Positions 33,455 through 41,121 of a stretch of 64,000 nucleotides of DNA are shown one piece after another. The position numbers and the translations under genes were made by a program. Numbering within the stretch: position 1 is the first letter of the stretch; the number at the start of each line of letters is the position of its first letter. Under the pieces are notes generated by a model. That model was not told the origin of the DNA. It made no database searches and saw nothing but the letters and a program-made list of their open reading frames with translations. The DNA is from Paenibacillus graminis (GTDB lineage: Bacteria > Bacillota > Bacilli > Paenibacillales > Paenibacillaceae), in contig NZ_CP009287.1 of the NCBI RefSeq assembly GCF_000758705.1, forward strand, positions 2,976,001-3,040,000, given 5' to 3'.

Positions 33455-34084
33455 ATGGAATTTCAAGAAAACGATATCATTTTGTTCCAGGGTGACAGCA
33501 TTACGGATTGGGGCCGCAATTATGAAGACCCGTCTTCGCTTGGTGTGGGCTATGCACTGATGGTAGCCGCACGGCTGGGATTGCTGGATCCCGAGAAGAA
33601 GCTGACCTTTATCAACCGCGGAATCAGCGGCAACCGTGCGGCGGATCTGCAGCGGCGCTGGGACAAGGACTGTCTGGAGCTGAAGCCGACTGTAGTTTCG
33701 ATATACATCGGTATTAACGACACCTGGCGCCGCTTTGATTCCGGGGAGGAAACCACGGCTGCACAATTTGAAGCTTCCTACCGGGACCTCATTGAACGCA
33801 CCCTCCGAGCAACCAATGCCAAGCTGATTCTGGTTGAGCCTTTTGTGCTGCCCGTTCCCGAAGACCGCAAGGGCTGGCGCCAGGATCTGGACCCGAAAAT
33901 CCACGTGGTGCGCGAGCTTGCCCGCGAGTATGGCGCTCTGCTGGTTCCCCTGGACGGGCTGTTTGCAGCGGCATCCGTGAAGGCGGACTCTGCATTCTGG
34001 GCACCGGATGGTGTGCATCCTTCTCCTGCCGGACATGCGCTCATCACCGATGCCTGGCTGAAAGCTGTGGGAGCTATTAGCTAG
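33455..34084 (+). CDS. SGNH/GDSL-type hydrolase
   Basis: 209-aa cytoplasmic esterase/lipase-like enzyme. ATG 33455 follows ATAGGAGG. All four blocks are present: block I QGDSITDWG with nucleophile Ser, block II NRGISGN (oxyanion Gly), block III IGINDTWRR (Asn) and block V APDGVHPSPAGH (Asp and His). No signal peptide. Probably a carbohydrate or lipid esterase such as a rhamnogalacturonan acetylesterase-type enzyme; the substrate is not evident. A terminator follows. Confidence 0.92.
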   Translation: MEFQENDIILFQGDSITDWGRNYEDPSSLGVGYALMVAARLGLLDPEKKLTFINRGISGNRAADLQRRWDKDCLELKPTVVSIYIGINDTWRRFDSGEETTAAQFEASYRDLIERTLRATNAKLILVEPFVLPVPEDRKGWRQDLDPKIHVVRELAREYGALLVPLDGLFAAASVKADSAFWAPDGVHPSPAGHALITDAWLKAVGAIS

Positions 34085-34131
34085 TCGGTCAGCGGCTGCA
34101 TTCCTTACATAGAAGTCTGCCAATTCTTCAG

Positions 34132-34168
34132 GACCGGTCCGTTGAGATAACGGATGGGTCTTTTTTTA
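34132..34168 (+). terminator. Intrinsic terminator after the SGNH hydrolase gene
   Basis: GACCGGTCCGTT pairs with AACGGATGGGTC and is followed by seven T. Confidence 0.88.
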
Positions 34169-34279
34169 TATTTCGCGCTGAAAATGCAACACCTTCCAAA
34201 AGGACAGCTAGACGTTTCTATCTGCTAAAGAGCGAGAATGTTATTTGGTTCACAAGACTGCTATAATTGGAGAATACAT

Positions 34280-35338
34280 ATGGATTTGGAGGTGGGACCC
34301 ATTAAAAGGATTCTGCTGACTGTGCCTGTTCTGCTGGCTGTTCTGCTGAGCGGCTGCCAGAATGCTTTTGGATTTATCAATGCCAGGTGGATTTCAGAGA
34401 TAACCCTGGATTGTCAGCCTGCCGGCGGTAGGGCGCAGAGTGAACCTTTCGAGAGCCGGACTTTTACCGATCCTGCATTTATCAAGCTGATGGCAGATGC
34501 GATGAACGGCAGCAAGCGGGTGCAGAATGATCTCTACCATGGGGCTGAGTTTAAGATGAAGCTGACCTTTGGGGATGGCTATACGGAGGATTATATTCTG
34601 AACCTTGGAGAAGCCAAAGGGAAGCAAGGGCTGCTGGTCCCTGCGGAGAATAGCGCCAAAGGATACACGGTCTCCCCTAAGGACGCCGACAAGCTGAGAA
34701 AACTTGTGTATGGGGAAGCTGATTCTGCGGCTGATGCCGGATCAGAAGCCGCACAGGCTTCCGTTACGGTCTCGGGACCGGTAACCGTATCGCGGAATGA
34801 TCTATTCCCGGTGACAGGGAAACATGAATTTCTGGATCTTCAGCTGTTGCAGGGGCAATACAGTGAGGACTGGACGGCATCTTCAGCGGCCGGAGGAAGG
34901 AGCTGGAGCGGTATATTCCGGCTGGTGGTAACGGATGAGCAGGGACAGGCCTTGAGCACCTTTGCGCTGAGCCAGCATTTTTCGGAGGAGCTGAGTTTTG
35001 GCGAGTTCTTTCCAATTCAGTTTGGCGATTATAATGGAGACGGCAATCCTGATTTCGCGATTGGTCAATTTGGGTCAAGCAATGGATCATTCGTCAAGCT
35101 TTTTACCTTGAACCCCGATTACTCTATACAGGAATTGAACATTCAAGGGGATCAAGAACTGTTTGTCAGCAGTCCGGACAGGTACTCTATGAAGTTTGAC
35201 GAGGCGGAGGGCGGCTTCAAAGCCAGCCATTATGACAATGCAGCGGGCAGACAGGTGGAAGTATTCTACCGCTGGGACGGGACTGCTTTTCAGCAGGTGA
35301 ACACCGGATCGCAGGCAAGTGCAAAAGGGATGGAATAG
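34280..35338 (+). CDS. Hypothetical lipoprotein with FG-GAP-like motif
   Basis: 352-aa exported lipoprotein. The lipobox is LLSGC (Cys ~26 from ATG 34280). ATG 34280 has GGAGA at good distance and is used here; however a second stronger site, GGAGG at 34288-34292, lies eight bases before an ATT that would give the more conventional signal peptide (M)KRILLTVPVLLAVLLSGC. The mature part contains FGDYNGDGNPDFAIGQFG (~270), a calcium-binding, FG-GAP/VCBS-like loop, and a C-terminal FYRWDGTAFQQV. Family otherwise not recognised. Confidence 0.78.
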   Translation: MDLEVGPIKRILLTVPVLLAVLLSGCQNAFGFINARWISEITLDCQPAGGRAQSEPFESRTFTDPAFIKLMADAMNGSKRVQNDLYHGAEFKMKLTFGDGYTEDYILNLGEAKGKQGLLVPAENSAKGYTVSPKDADKLRKLVYGEADSAADAGSEAAQASVTVSGPVTVSRNDLFPVTGKHEFLDLQLLQGQYSEDWTASSAAGGRSWSGIFRLVVTDEQGQALSTFALSQHFSEELSFGEFFPIQFGDYNGDGNPDFAIGQFGSSNGSFVKLFTLNPDYSIQELNIQGDQELFVSSPDRYSMKFDEAEGGFKASHYDNAAGRQVEVFYRWDGTAFQQVNTGSQASAKGME

Positions 35339-35352
35339 AGGGGGGATTCTTA

Positions 35353-35448
35353 CATAAAAGGATCGCGGTAATCTCGGTTGTGCATAGCAGCACGCCCGCG
35401 CTGGAGGCTGTACTAGAGATATTGCGGGATAATTTGAATCGGAGAGGG
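35353..35448 (+). pseudogene. N-terminal remnant of a metallophosphoesterase gene fused in frame to map
   Basis: In frame with the following methionine aminopeptidase gene, without a start codon, the sequence reads KRIAVISVVHSSTPALEAV, LEILRDNLNRRG. It aligns by eye with the start of YfcE/SDIHGN-type phosphoesterases (compare IAIISDIHGNVTALETV in the gene at 40149), but the metal-binding Asp and the Gly-Asn are lost (SDIHGN to SVVHSS). It seems to be a truncated, decayed 5' end. A GTG at 35380 keeps the frame open but has no site. Confidence 0.5.
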
Positions 35449-35457
35449 ATGGGGCAG

Positions 35458-36204
35458 ATGACGAGCGATACAGCACAGGATTTGCAAGGATTGAGGGCAG
35501 TTGGCCAGGTAGTCGGCTATACTATAGCGGAAATGAGAAAAAGTATAGTTCCCGGTATGACCACTGCTGAGCTTGACAAGGTGGGGGCAGCGATTCTGGA
35601 GCGGTTCGGCGCAAAGTCGGCGCCCAAGGTCACTTATAATTTTCCGGGAAGCACCTGCATCAGTATCAATGAAGAGGTGGCCCACGGAATACCGGGCTCC
35701 AGAGTCATCCAAGCAGGAGATCTCGTTAACATCGACGTTTCCGCCGAGCTGAACGGTTATTACGGAGACTCAGGGGTTTCATTTCAGCTGCCGCCATACA
35801 ATGAGAAGCTTGTCCATCTGTGCCGCAGCACTGAGGAAACTATGATGAGTGTCATCAATCATCTTAGAGCGGGGATGAAGGTTAACGAAATCGGCCGGGT
35901 GATGGAGACGGAAGCCCGCAAACGCGGCTATACAGTAGTGCGCAATCTGTGCAGCCACGGCATTGGCAGATCACTGCATGAGAAGCCTTATGAAATTCTT
36001 CCGTTCTACAATCCGCGTGTAGCCGACGTGCTCAAAGAAGGGCAAGTCATTACAATCGAACCTTTTCTGTCCACCGGGACGGATTTCGTGGAGCAGCAGT
36101 CTGATGGCTGGACTCTCAGTGTGAATGACAGCAGCCGGGTGGCCCAGTATGAGCATACGATCATAGTCACCAAGGGTAAGCCGATTATCCTGACCAGTGC
36201 CTAG
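35458..36204 (+). CDS. map: Type I methionine aminopeptidase
   Basis: 248-aa cytoplasmic metalloprotease removing N-terminal Met. ATG 35458 gives the standard length for Firmicute Map; the open frame extends upstream into a decayed gene fragment. Metal ligands: two Asp in NIDVSAELNGYYGDSG, His in CSHGIGRSLHEKP, Glu in ITIEPFLS, Glu in QYEHTIIV. Because essential Map is usually encoded with secY/adk in ribosomal clusters, this is likely a second copy comparable to B. subtilis YflG. It precedes the CMD-like and DJ-1 genes on the same strand. Confidence 0.9.
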   Translation: MTSDTAQDLQGLRAVGQVVGYTIAEMRKSIVPGMTTAELDKVGAAILERFGAKSAPKVTYNFPGSTCISINEEVAHGIPGSRVIQAGDLVNIDVSAELNGYYGDSGVSFQLPPYNEKLVHLCRSTEETMMSVINHLRAGMKVNEIGRVMETEARKRGYTVVRNLCSHGIGRSLHEKPYEILPFYNPRVADVLKEGQVITIEPFLSTGTDFVEQQSDGWTLSVNDSSRVAQYEHTIIVTKGKPIILTSA

Positions 36205-36235
36205 ACAGGCGCAAATACGAAACGGAGGCTAAATA

Positions 36236-36556
36236 ATGGATCATTTAACGCAAGTGAGCAATGCATTTGCCACCTTTATGAAAGAAGCGCCACAGCAGCA
36301 GCAGGTTTGGATGGAGACCGTTCAGAAGCTGGATGCGGCAAGCCGCCTTGATCCGAAGACTGAAGAAATCGCCTATATTGCGGTATTGGCTGCGGTGCGT
36401 CTGGAAAGCGGGCTGCCCTTTCATGTGAAGCATGCCAAGGCGCTTGGAGCCACGCGGGAAGAGATCATCAGCGCGGTTCTGCTGGGTCTGCCGGCGGTGG
36501 GAAATGTCGTTATTCAGGCTTTGCCGGTGGCCTTGCAGGCATACGACAGCGAGTAA
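36236..36556 (+). CDS. Carboxymuconolactone decarboxylase-like (AhpD-fold) protein without CxxC
   Basis: 106-aa helical protein. ATG follows CGGAGG. The CMD pattern is seen in EEIAYIAVLAAVRLESGLPFHVKHAKALGATREEIISAVLL (quoted in parts), with the family's His retained in PFHVKHA. The usual redox CxxC pair is absent (ESGLPF in its place), so peroxidase-type chemistry of AhpD is not possible here. Function unknown. Confidence 0.82.
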   Translation: MDHLTQVSNAFATFMKEAPQQQQVWMETVQKLDAASRLDPKTEEIAYIAVLAAVRLESGLPFHVKHAKALGATREEIISAVLLGLPAVGNVVIQALPVALQAYDSE

Positions 36557-36586
36557 TTGAAGAATCGCCGGGAGGAGAAGGATAAG

Positions 36587-37171
36587 ATGCGTATGGCTTT
36601 TGTGCTTTTTGACGGTATCACTTTTCTGGATTTTGCCGGCTTTTATGATGTGATTCGCCGCTTGGGGGCTTTTGAAGCAGGACAAGGGCTGGAGATGGAG
36701 ATTTGCGGATTCAGGGAAGAAGTGCGCGATGAGCAGGGATTGACGGTCAAGGTCAGCAGAGTTCAGCCGGAGCTGGGGCAATATGATCTGCTTTTTGTCC
36801 CGGGAGGAATGGGGACGAGAGCATTGCGCGGTGACAAACCCTTTATTTCCTGGCTTCAAGGTGCAAAGGATGTTCCCTATAAGGTTTCGGTGTGCACCGG
36901 CTCATTGCTGCTGGGTGCAGCCGGGTTTTTGCAGGACTGCTGGGCTACAACACATCCTTCCTCCTACGGGCTGCTGGAGCCTTATTGCGGGCAGGTAGTG
37001 GAGACACGGATTGTTCAGGACGGCAAAATCATTACAGGAGGCGGAGTGTCCACCTCTATTGACCTGGGATTATATATGATGTCGCTTCTGGCGGGAGAAG
37101 ATGCCATGCTGGCTGTTAAGAAGCAAATCGACTATCCCTATGCTATGCAAGGAATCATTCGCAGACAGTAG
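36587..37171 (+). CDS. DJ-1/PfpI family protein, isonitrile hydratase-like
   Basis: 194 aa. ATG 36587 follows GGGAGGAG; a TTG at 36557 is less likely. The nucleophile elbow Cys is in SVCTGSLLLGAAGFL (~104), followed by ATTHPSSYGLLE; an acidic residue of the active site is near DFAGFYDVI. The combination VCTGSLLLGAAG plus ATTH is typical of the isonitrile hydratase (InhA)/ThiJ-like subgroup and of the ligand domain of some AraC regulators. No DNA-binding domain here. Substrate unknown. Confidence 0.88.
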   Translation: MRMAFVLFDGITFLDFAGFYDVIRRLGAFEAGQGLEMEICGFREEVRDEQGLTVKVSRVQPELGQYDLLFVPGGMGTRALRGDKPFISWLQGAKDVPYKVSVCTGSLLLGAAGFLQDCWATTHPSSYGLLEPYCGQVVETRIVQDGKIITGGGVSTSIDLGLYMMSLLAGEDAMLAVKKQIDYPYAMQGIIRRQ

Positions 37172-37196
37172 AAGAATTGAGAAACGGGGCCTTAAG

Positions 37197-38012
37197 ATGA
37201 AAGGAAATCCAGCCATATTGGCAGCGCTGCAGCAGCAGCTGGATAATGGTGGACTATGGCCGCAACTTACAGATTATATGCTGCAAGAGAGTGGTTTGCC
37301 CGGGCCGCGGGCTAACCTTACGCTGGCGGGCAGCTTTGCCAAGCTGTTTGCGAGACCTGATGTGACGGAGACTGCCTGGGAATTGATCTCTGCCTGGTCG
37401 CAGCTTACGGAATCTGAAGCAAAGACAGGTGATCCGCAGGAGTTCCTGGCGTTCTGTGCGGTGTGGGCCAGCGGAGCCCATTATGCTCATGCAGGCCGTA
37501 CCCGGCGAGGCCAGGCGGAAGAGCGCTTGCAGGCGGCGATGAATGATGGCAGGTGGAGGCTGCGTGAGGCTGCGGCAATGGGTTTGCAGTCCTTGGGTGA
37601 ATACGACTTTGCGCTGCTTAGGCAGTTGCTGGACGGGTGGTGTGTGGAGGCCACTCTGCTGGAGCAGCGCGCTTTTGTGGCGGCGCTGGCGCATCCGCCC
37701 CTGCTGAAGGCTGAAGCCAATGTTCTGTATTGCCTGGAGCTGGCAGCCGGAATTATGGAGGGTATCCGCAGCGGCGGTTCAGGCTCGGCCGACCCGGATC
37801 ATTTTCGCGTCTTGTCCAAAGGACTGGAATATAGTCTCAGTGTATTTGCCGCCAGTCTACCCCAGCCCGGATTTGCCATGCTGCGTAAATATGCAACGAG
37901 CGGAGATCCCCGGCTGATTAAGATCGTGAAGAGCAACCTGGGCAAAACAAGGCTGACCAAGAATTACCCTGACGAGGTTGCCGGGCTGCTGCAGCTATTG
38001 ACATCTTGTTAG
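37197..38012 (+). CDS. Hypothetical HEAT-like helical protein
   Basis: 271-aa soluble, almost wholly helical protein. ATG 37197 has only a weak purine site (CGGGG). Repeated helix pairs such as RWRLREAAAMGLQSLGEY and LEQRAFVAALAHPPLLK resemble HEAT/armadillo-type units as in DNA alkylation-repair-like proteins, with conserved W-R-x-R-E-A-A. Function unknown. It follows the DJ-1 gene by 25 bp and is likely co-transcribed with the map-CMD-DJ-1 group. Confidence 0.72.
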   Translation: MKGNPAILAALQQQLDNGGLWPQLTDYMLQESGLPGPRANLTLAGSFAKLFARPDVTETAWELISAWSQLTESEAKTGDPQEFLAFCAVWASGAHYAHAGRTRRGQAEERLQAAMNDGRWRLREAAAMGLQSLGEYDFALLRQLLDGWCVEATLLEQRAFVAALAHPPLLKAEANVLYCLELAAGIMEGIRSGGSGSADPDHFRVLSKGLEYSLSVFAASLPQPGFAMLRKYATSGDPRLIKIVKSNLGKTRLTKNYPDEVAGLLQLLTSC

Positions 38013-38065
38013 AATGTAACTATTATAGTTGCATCTATGGGCTAACGCTCTAAGGAGAGATTTCC

Positions 38066-38491
38066 ATGAACATCAGCACCCGGTTTGCGGTGGCTATTCA
38101 TATTTTGACGCTGATCGACAGCAACAAGGAAGGCAAGAGCACCTCGGAATGGATCGCAGGCAGTGTCAACACCAACCCGGTGGTGATCCGGCGGCTTACG
38201 GGCATGCTGCATAAGGCCGGGCTGGTTGAGGTCCGCCCCGGTGTAGCGGGAGCGAAACTTGCGCACAGCCCGGGTGAAATCACCCTGCTGCAAATTTATC
38301 GGGCGGTGAATGCGGCGGAGGCGGACACGCTGTTCTCCGTTCACGAGCATCCGAACCCGGACTGTCCTGTCGGCAAAAACATTGCTGGAGCTATAGTCCC
38401 AGTCTTTTCCCTAGCCCAGCAGGCGCTGGAGAATGTGCTTCAAGGGGTTACTTTGGATCAGATCGTGAATCAGATTCCGGCGTCTTTATGA
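38066..38491 (+). CDS. ywnA: Rrf2-family regulator, YwnA-like
   Basis: 141-aa winged-helix repressor. ATG 38066 follows AAGGAGAG. RFAVAIHILTLID, SVNTNPVVIRRLTGMLHKAGLV (recognition helix) and GAKLAHSPGEITLLQIYRAV closely match B. subtilis YwnA, including the C-terminal HEHPNPDCPVG. Only one Cys is present in the region where IscR/NsrR have three, so no Fe-S cluster is expected. The target gene is not obvious; nothing adjacent is divergent. Confidence 0.9.
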   Translation: MNISTRFAVAIHILTLIDSNKEGKSTSEWIAGSVNTNPVVIRRLTGMLHKAGLVEVRPGVAGAKLAHSPGEITLLQIYRAVNAAEADTLFSVHEHPNPDCPVGKNIAGAIVPVFSLAQQALENVLQGVTLDQIVNQIPASL

Positions 38492-38858
38492 TATGTAATG
38501 CGCTGCGACATTGAGAGGGGGGACCAGAGCCAAGGTTCATGGCTGTGGGCTGCCCTTTTGTTTTGTATTACTTGTGCCGGATTTGACAGGAACTTAAGCG
38601 GAAAGAGTACAACTTAAACTAGCCAATAACCTCCTGCAACAACGCTGGTGGGAAAAGTACCACTGATTTGGCCCATAAGACCGCTTCAGCCGGGTTTTCA
38701 CCAGAGACACTCAAGAATCACAAGAGCAAGCCTGTTATCTCTATATTTCTGCAGGAATAACGGCGCTGTATCTTGCGTTCTTCCCCTCTTTCAGTTCGGA
38801 GCTTGCTGTCTGGCAGGAAATTGAAATTTAAGAAAAACTTCAGGAAGAATTTATGTAA

Positions 38859-38948
38859 TTTTAAGGTTCGGGGAGTATAGTAGAGGTCTCCACCCCCCAG
38901 TGGATAGGTTTTTGTATAGATCCTGTCGTTCCTCGGCGGGATCTTTTT
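38859..38948 (+). ncRNA. Candidate small RNA 1 (promoter-like module plus terminator)
   Basis: TTTTAAG (38859) is followed after ten bases by TATAGT (38876-38881); about 40 bases later GATCCTGTCG/CGGCGGGATC forms a stem (38919-38943) with five T. A transcript from ~38888 would be about 60 nt and contains no open frame. The same TTTTAAG-N10-TATAGT module recurs at 39006. The remaining part of 38492-38858 shows no gene. Confidence 0.45.
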
Positions 38949-39005
38949 ATGGGCAGCGAACCGGATTAGACAGATTCAGCAAATCTTTATTAGATTTTCA
39001 TACGC

Positions 39006-39092
39006 TTTTAAGCTTCAGGGCTTATAGTCATCCTATGACCCCCTTATAAATAGACCTTGGCCCTGCCGGACGTTGGCGGGGTCCCTTTTTTT
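39006..39092 (+). ncRNA. Candidate small RNA 2
   Basis: TTTTAAG (39006-39012), N10 (CTTCAGGGCT), then TATAGT (39023-39028), the same spacing as candidate 1. The terminator is GGCCCTGCC/GGCGGGGTCC (39059-39084) with one bulged T, followed by seven T. The hairpin closely resembles that at 58751. The short RNA would be ~55 nt. No coding capacity. Confidence 0.45.
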
Positions 39093-39197
39093 GTATATAG
39101 AAAATGTACGGACAAGCCGCTTCAGGTTCTCCATTCCTTTACACAATATTCCAAATGCTTTAGACTGACACCATGCATGCACGAAGGGAGTGGATTG

Positions 39198-39374
39198 ATG
39201 TTGCTTATTGCGTTGGTTCTATGGTTCATCGGTCTGGTGGTGCTTATGCTCGTCATCAGAAAGGCTGTAGACGGTTCACAGACCTCAGACAAGCTGGATA
39301 TATTGATTGAGGAAATCCGGCTGCTGCGCAAAGAAATTAGGGAAAGCAAACACATCATCGATAAACGGATGTAG
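39198..39374 (+). CDS. Small membrane protein with C-terminal coiled coil
   Basis: 58 aa. ATG 39198 is chosen because GGGAG precedes it by nine bases; the open frame starts further up without a site. One membrane helix (LLIALVLWFIGLVVLMLVI) followed by a charged heptad-like helix (LDILIEEIRLLRKEIRESK). Function unknown; similar small proteins are common in sporulating Firmicutes. Confidence 0.7.
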   Translation: MLLIALVLWFIGLVVLMLVIRKAVDGSQTSDKLDILIEEIRLLRKEIRESKHIIDKRM

Positions 39375-39527
39375 CTGCAAACGGATATAGCTGCGATATT
39401 GCGATCTTGAGCGTTACTGGATACAGCACTCAGGTTTTCAGGAGATTATTTTTGTTTGTTTTGACGATGGAAATTACAGTTTATTCCTGAATCAACTGCA
39501 AACTCGTATGTAAAGGAGTGTTCTGCC

Positions 39528-40085
39528 ATGATTCTTTATCATAAGGAAGAGCTCAGCGTTAGAAGTCTCGAGCCGGAGGACGCGGTGCTGCTGGTGAAAT
39601 GGCTGTCTGATCCGGTGGTGCTGGAATATTATGAAGGCCGCGACCGTCCGCATGATCTGACAAAGGTCCAGGAGCATTTTTATGAAGACTCCCCGGAGGG
39701 GATGGTCCGCGGAATTGTCCGGTACAGGTCTGAGGATGTGGGCTATATTCAGTTCTATCCCATTGATGATGATGAGCGGACAGAGTACGGCTATACGGAT
39801 TTCACGGGTAAGATTTACGGAATGGACCAGTTTATCGGCGAACCCAGGCTCTGGAATCAGGGGATTGGCTCGCAGCTGGTAAAAGAGACAGTGACCTTTC
39901 CCCTTACAGTGAAGCGGGCGGATAAAATTGTGATGGACCCGCAATGCTGGAACCACCGGGCGCTGAGAGTGTATGAGAAAAACGGGTTTGTGCGCAAAAG
40001 GCTGCTCCCGCAGCATGAATGGCACGAAGGGGAATATAGAGACTGCTGGCTCATTGAATACAGGGTACACACTCCGGAGTCATGA
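39528..40085 (+). CDS. GNAT acetyltransferase resembling aminoglycoside 6'-N-acetyltransferase
   Basis: 185 aa. ATG 39528 follows AAAGGAG. It matches the acetyltransferase half of the bifunctional AAC(6')-Ie enzyme along its length: KWLSDPVVLEYYEGRD, IVRYRSEDVGYIQFY, YGMDQFIGEPRLWNQGIGSQ (acetyl-CoA site), MDPQCWNHRALRVYEKNGF and LPQHEWHEGEYRDCWLIEY. It is probably a chromosomal member of that group. Whether it acts on aminoglycosides is not established by sequence alone; no mobile-element marks surround it. Confidence 0.85.
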   Translation: MILYHKEELSVRSLEPEDAVLLVKWLSDPVVLEYYEGRDRPHDLTKVQEHFYEDSPEGMVRGIVRYRSEDVGYIQFYPIDDDERTEYGYTDFTGKIYGMDQFIGEPRLWNQGIGSQLVKETVTFPLTVKRADKIVMDPQCWNHRALRVYEKNGFVRKRLLPQHEWHEGEYRDCWLIEYRVHTPES

Positions 40086-40148
40086 CCAAATCCCAGAATG
40101 GAAAAATCACAAGTTGAGTTTATACAGCACAGCAACGGAGGTACATAC

Positions 40149-40880
40149 GTGGAGACAATCGCAATTATTTCAGATATTCATGGCAATGTAACAGCTTTGG
40201 AGACGGTTCTGGCGGATATTCGGCAGCATCAGATCAGCCGGATCTTCTGCCTGGGAGACCTTGTGGGCAAAGGCCCCAATTCTGATCGGGCTGTTGACCT
40301 GATCCGGGAGCACTGTGAGAAAGTGGTCAGGGGCAACTGGGATGAGTTCATTGCAGGCGAAAGTGAGCTTGAACTGATAAAATGGCACCAGGCTCTGCTG
40401 GGAACAGAACGCCTGGCGTATTTGAGTGCACTGCCGTTCTCCATTGAGTTCTGGATGAGCGGCCGATATATCCGTCTCTTTCATGCTTCCCCCCGGAGTG
40501 TAAATGAGCGGGTCCAGCCCTGGGACGATCTGGAGCTGCGTGAGTCGCTGTTTGAGCCTTCAGAGCTGTGCAGCAGCCAGCTGCCTGCAGATGTGGCCGG
40601 ATACGGGGATATTCATGGCGCCTATCTTCAGCATCTGGCAGGGAAGACCCTATTCAATGCGGGGAGTGTCGGCAATCCGCTGGATCTGACACAGGCCTCG
40701 TATGTCATTATGGAGGGGAATTACGGAAGCGGAGACCCGGCGCCGCTGAATATACAGTTCGTAAGAGTTCCTTATGACATCGAGCGGGCTGTACAGCAGG
40801 CCGTAGATTCGCAAATGCCCCATTTGGAGCCGTACATTAAAGAGCTTAGGACTGCGGAATACCGGGGCAAAGGTGTATGA
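40149..40880 (+). CDS. Metallophosphoesterase (calcineurin-like)
   Basis: 243-aa cytoplasmic phosphoesterase. GTG 40149 is used because ACGGAGG precedes it by seven bases. Dinuclear metal-site motifs all present: SDIHGN, LGDLVGKGP, RGNWDEF, LFHASP, GYGDIHGAY and NAGSVGNP. It belongs to the YfcE/diadenosine-polyphosphatase-like subgroup; the substrate may be a dinucleotide or protein phosphate. It is possibly co-transcribed with the acetyltransferase 63 bp upstream. A terminator follows. Confidence 0.92.
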   Translation: METIAIISDIHGNVTALETVLADIRQHQISRIFCLGDLVGKGPNSDRAVDLIREHCEKVVRGNWDEFIAGESELELIKWHQALLGTERLAYLSALPFSIEFWMSGRYIRLFHASPRSVNERVQPWDDLELRESLFEPSELCSSQLPADVAGYGDIHGAYLQHLAGKTLFNAGSVGNPLDLTQASYVIMEGNYGSGDPAPLNIQFVRVPYDIERAVQQAVDSQMPHLEPYIKELRTAEYRGKGV

Positions 40881-40926
40881 ATTCAGGCAGCAGGTACCCG
40901 GAATGAATTTATATGAAGTTCTAGTT

Positions 40927-40961
40927 AAGCCTGACCGTGCTGGTCGGCTTTTTCTTTTTTT
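40927..40961 (+). terminator. Intrinsic terminator after the phosphoesterase gene
   Basis: AAGCCTGACC pairs with GGTCGGCTT, followed by TTTCTTTTTTT. Confidence 0.88.
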
Positions 40962-40972
40962 GAGTAAAGTAA

Positions 40973-41034
40973 TTGACAAACTTATAGAATGCTACTAAGA
41001 TAAAGTTAGTTAATGTGTAACAGAAACAGTTACA
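40973..41034 (+). promoter_or_regulatory. Sigma-A promoter with downstream operator for the VOC gene
   Basis: TTGACA (40973-40978), 17-base spacer, TAAGAT (40996-41001). Fifteen bases downstream a perfect inverted repeat TGTAAC-N7-GTTACA (41016-41034) would overlap the start of the transcript, a position suited to a repressor. The regulator is not identified. Confidence 0.65.
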
Positions 41035-41121
41035 GCTGTCTGAATCGTAGTATTGGAACTTGTTAAGACTAACCACAAACATAGAATTTGGATAACTTAT
41101 GTTCATTCAGGAGGGGTTTAT

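Noticed and set aside
34301..34303. ATT as the start codon of the lipoprotein gene at 34280
   Set aside because: GGAGG is well placed and the signal peptide would be more typical, but ATG 34280 has its own acceptable site, so an exotic start is not required.
35356..35380. ATA start for the decayed phosphoesterase fragment
   Set aside because: Checking the frame showed that the ATA is out of frame; the codon in the right place is CAT, so no start exists.
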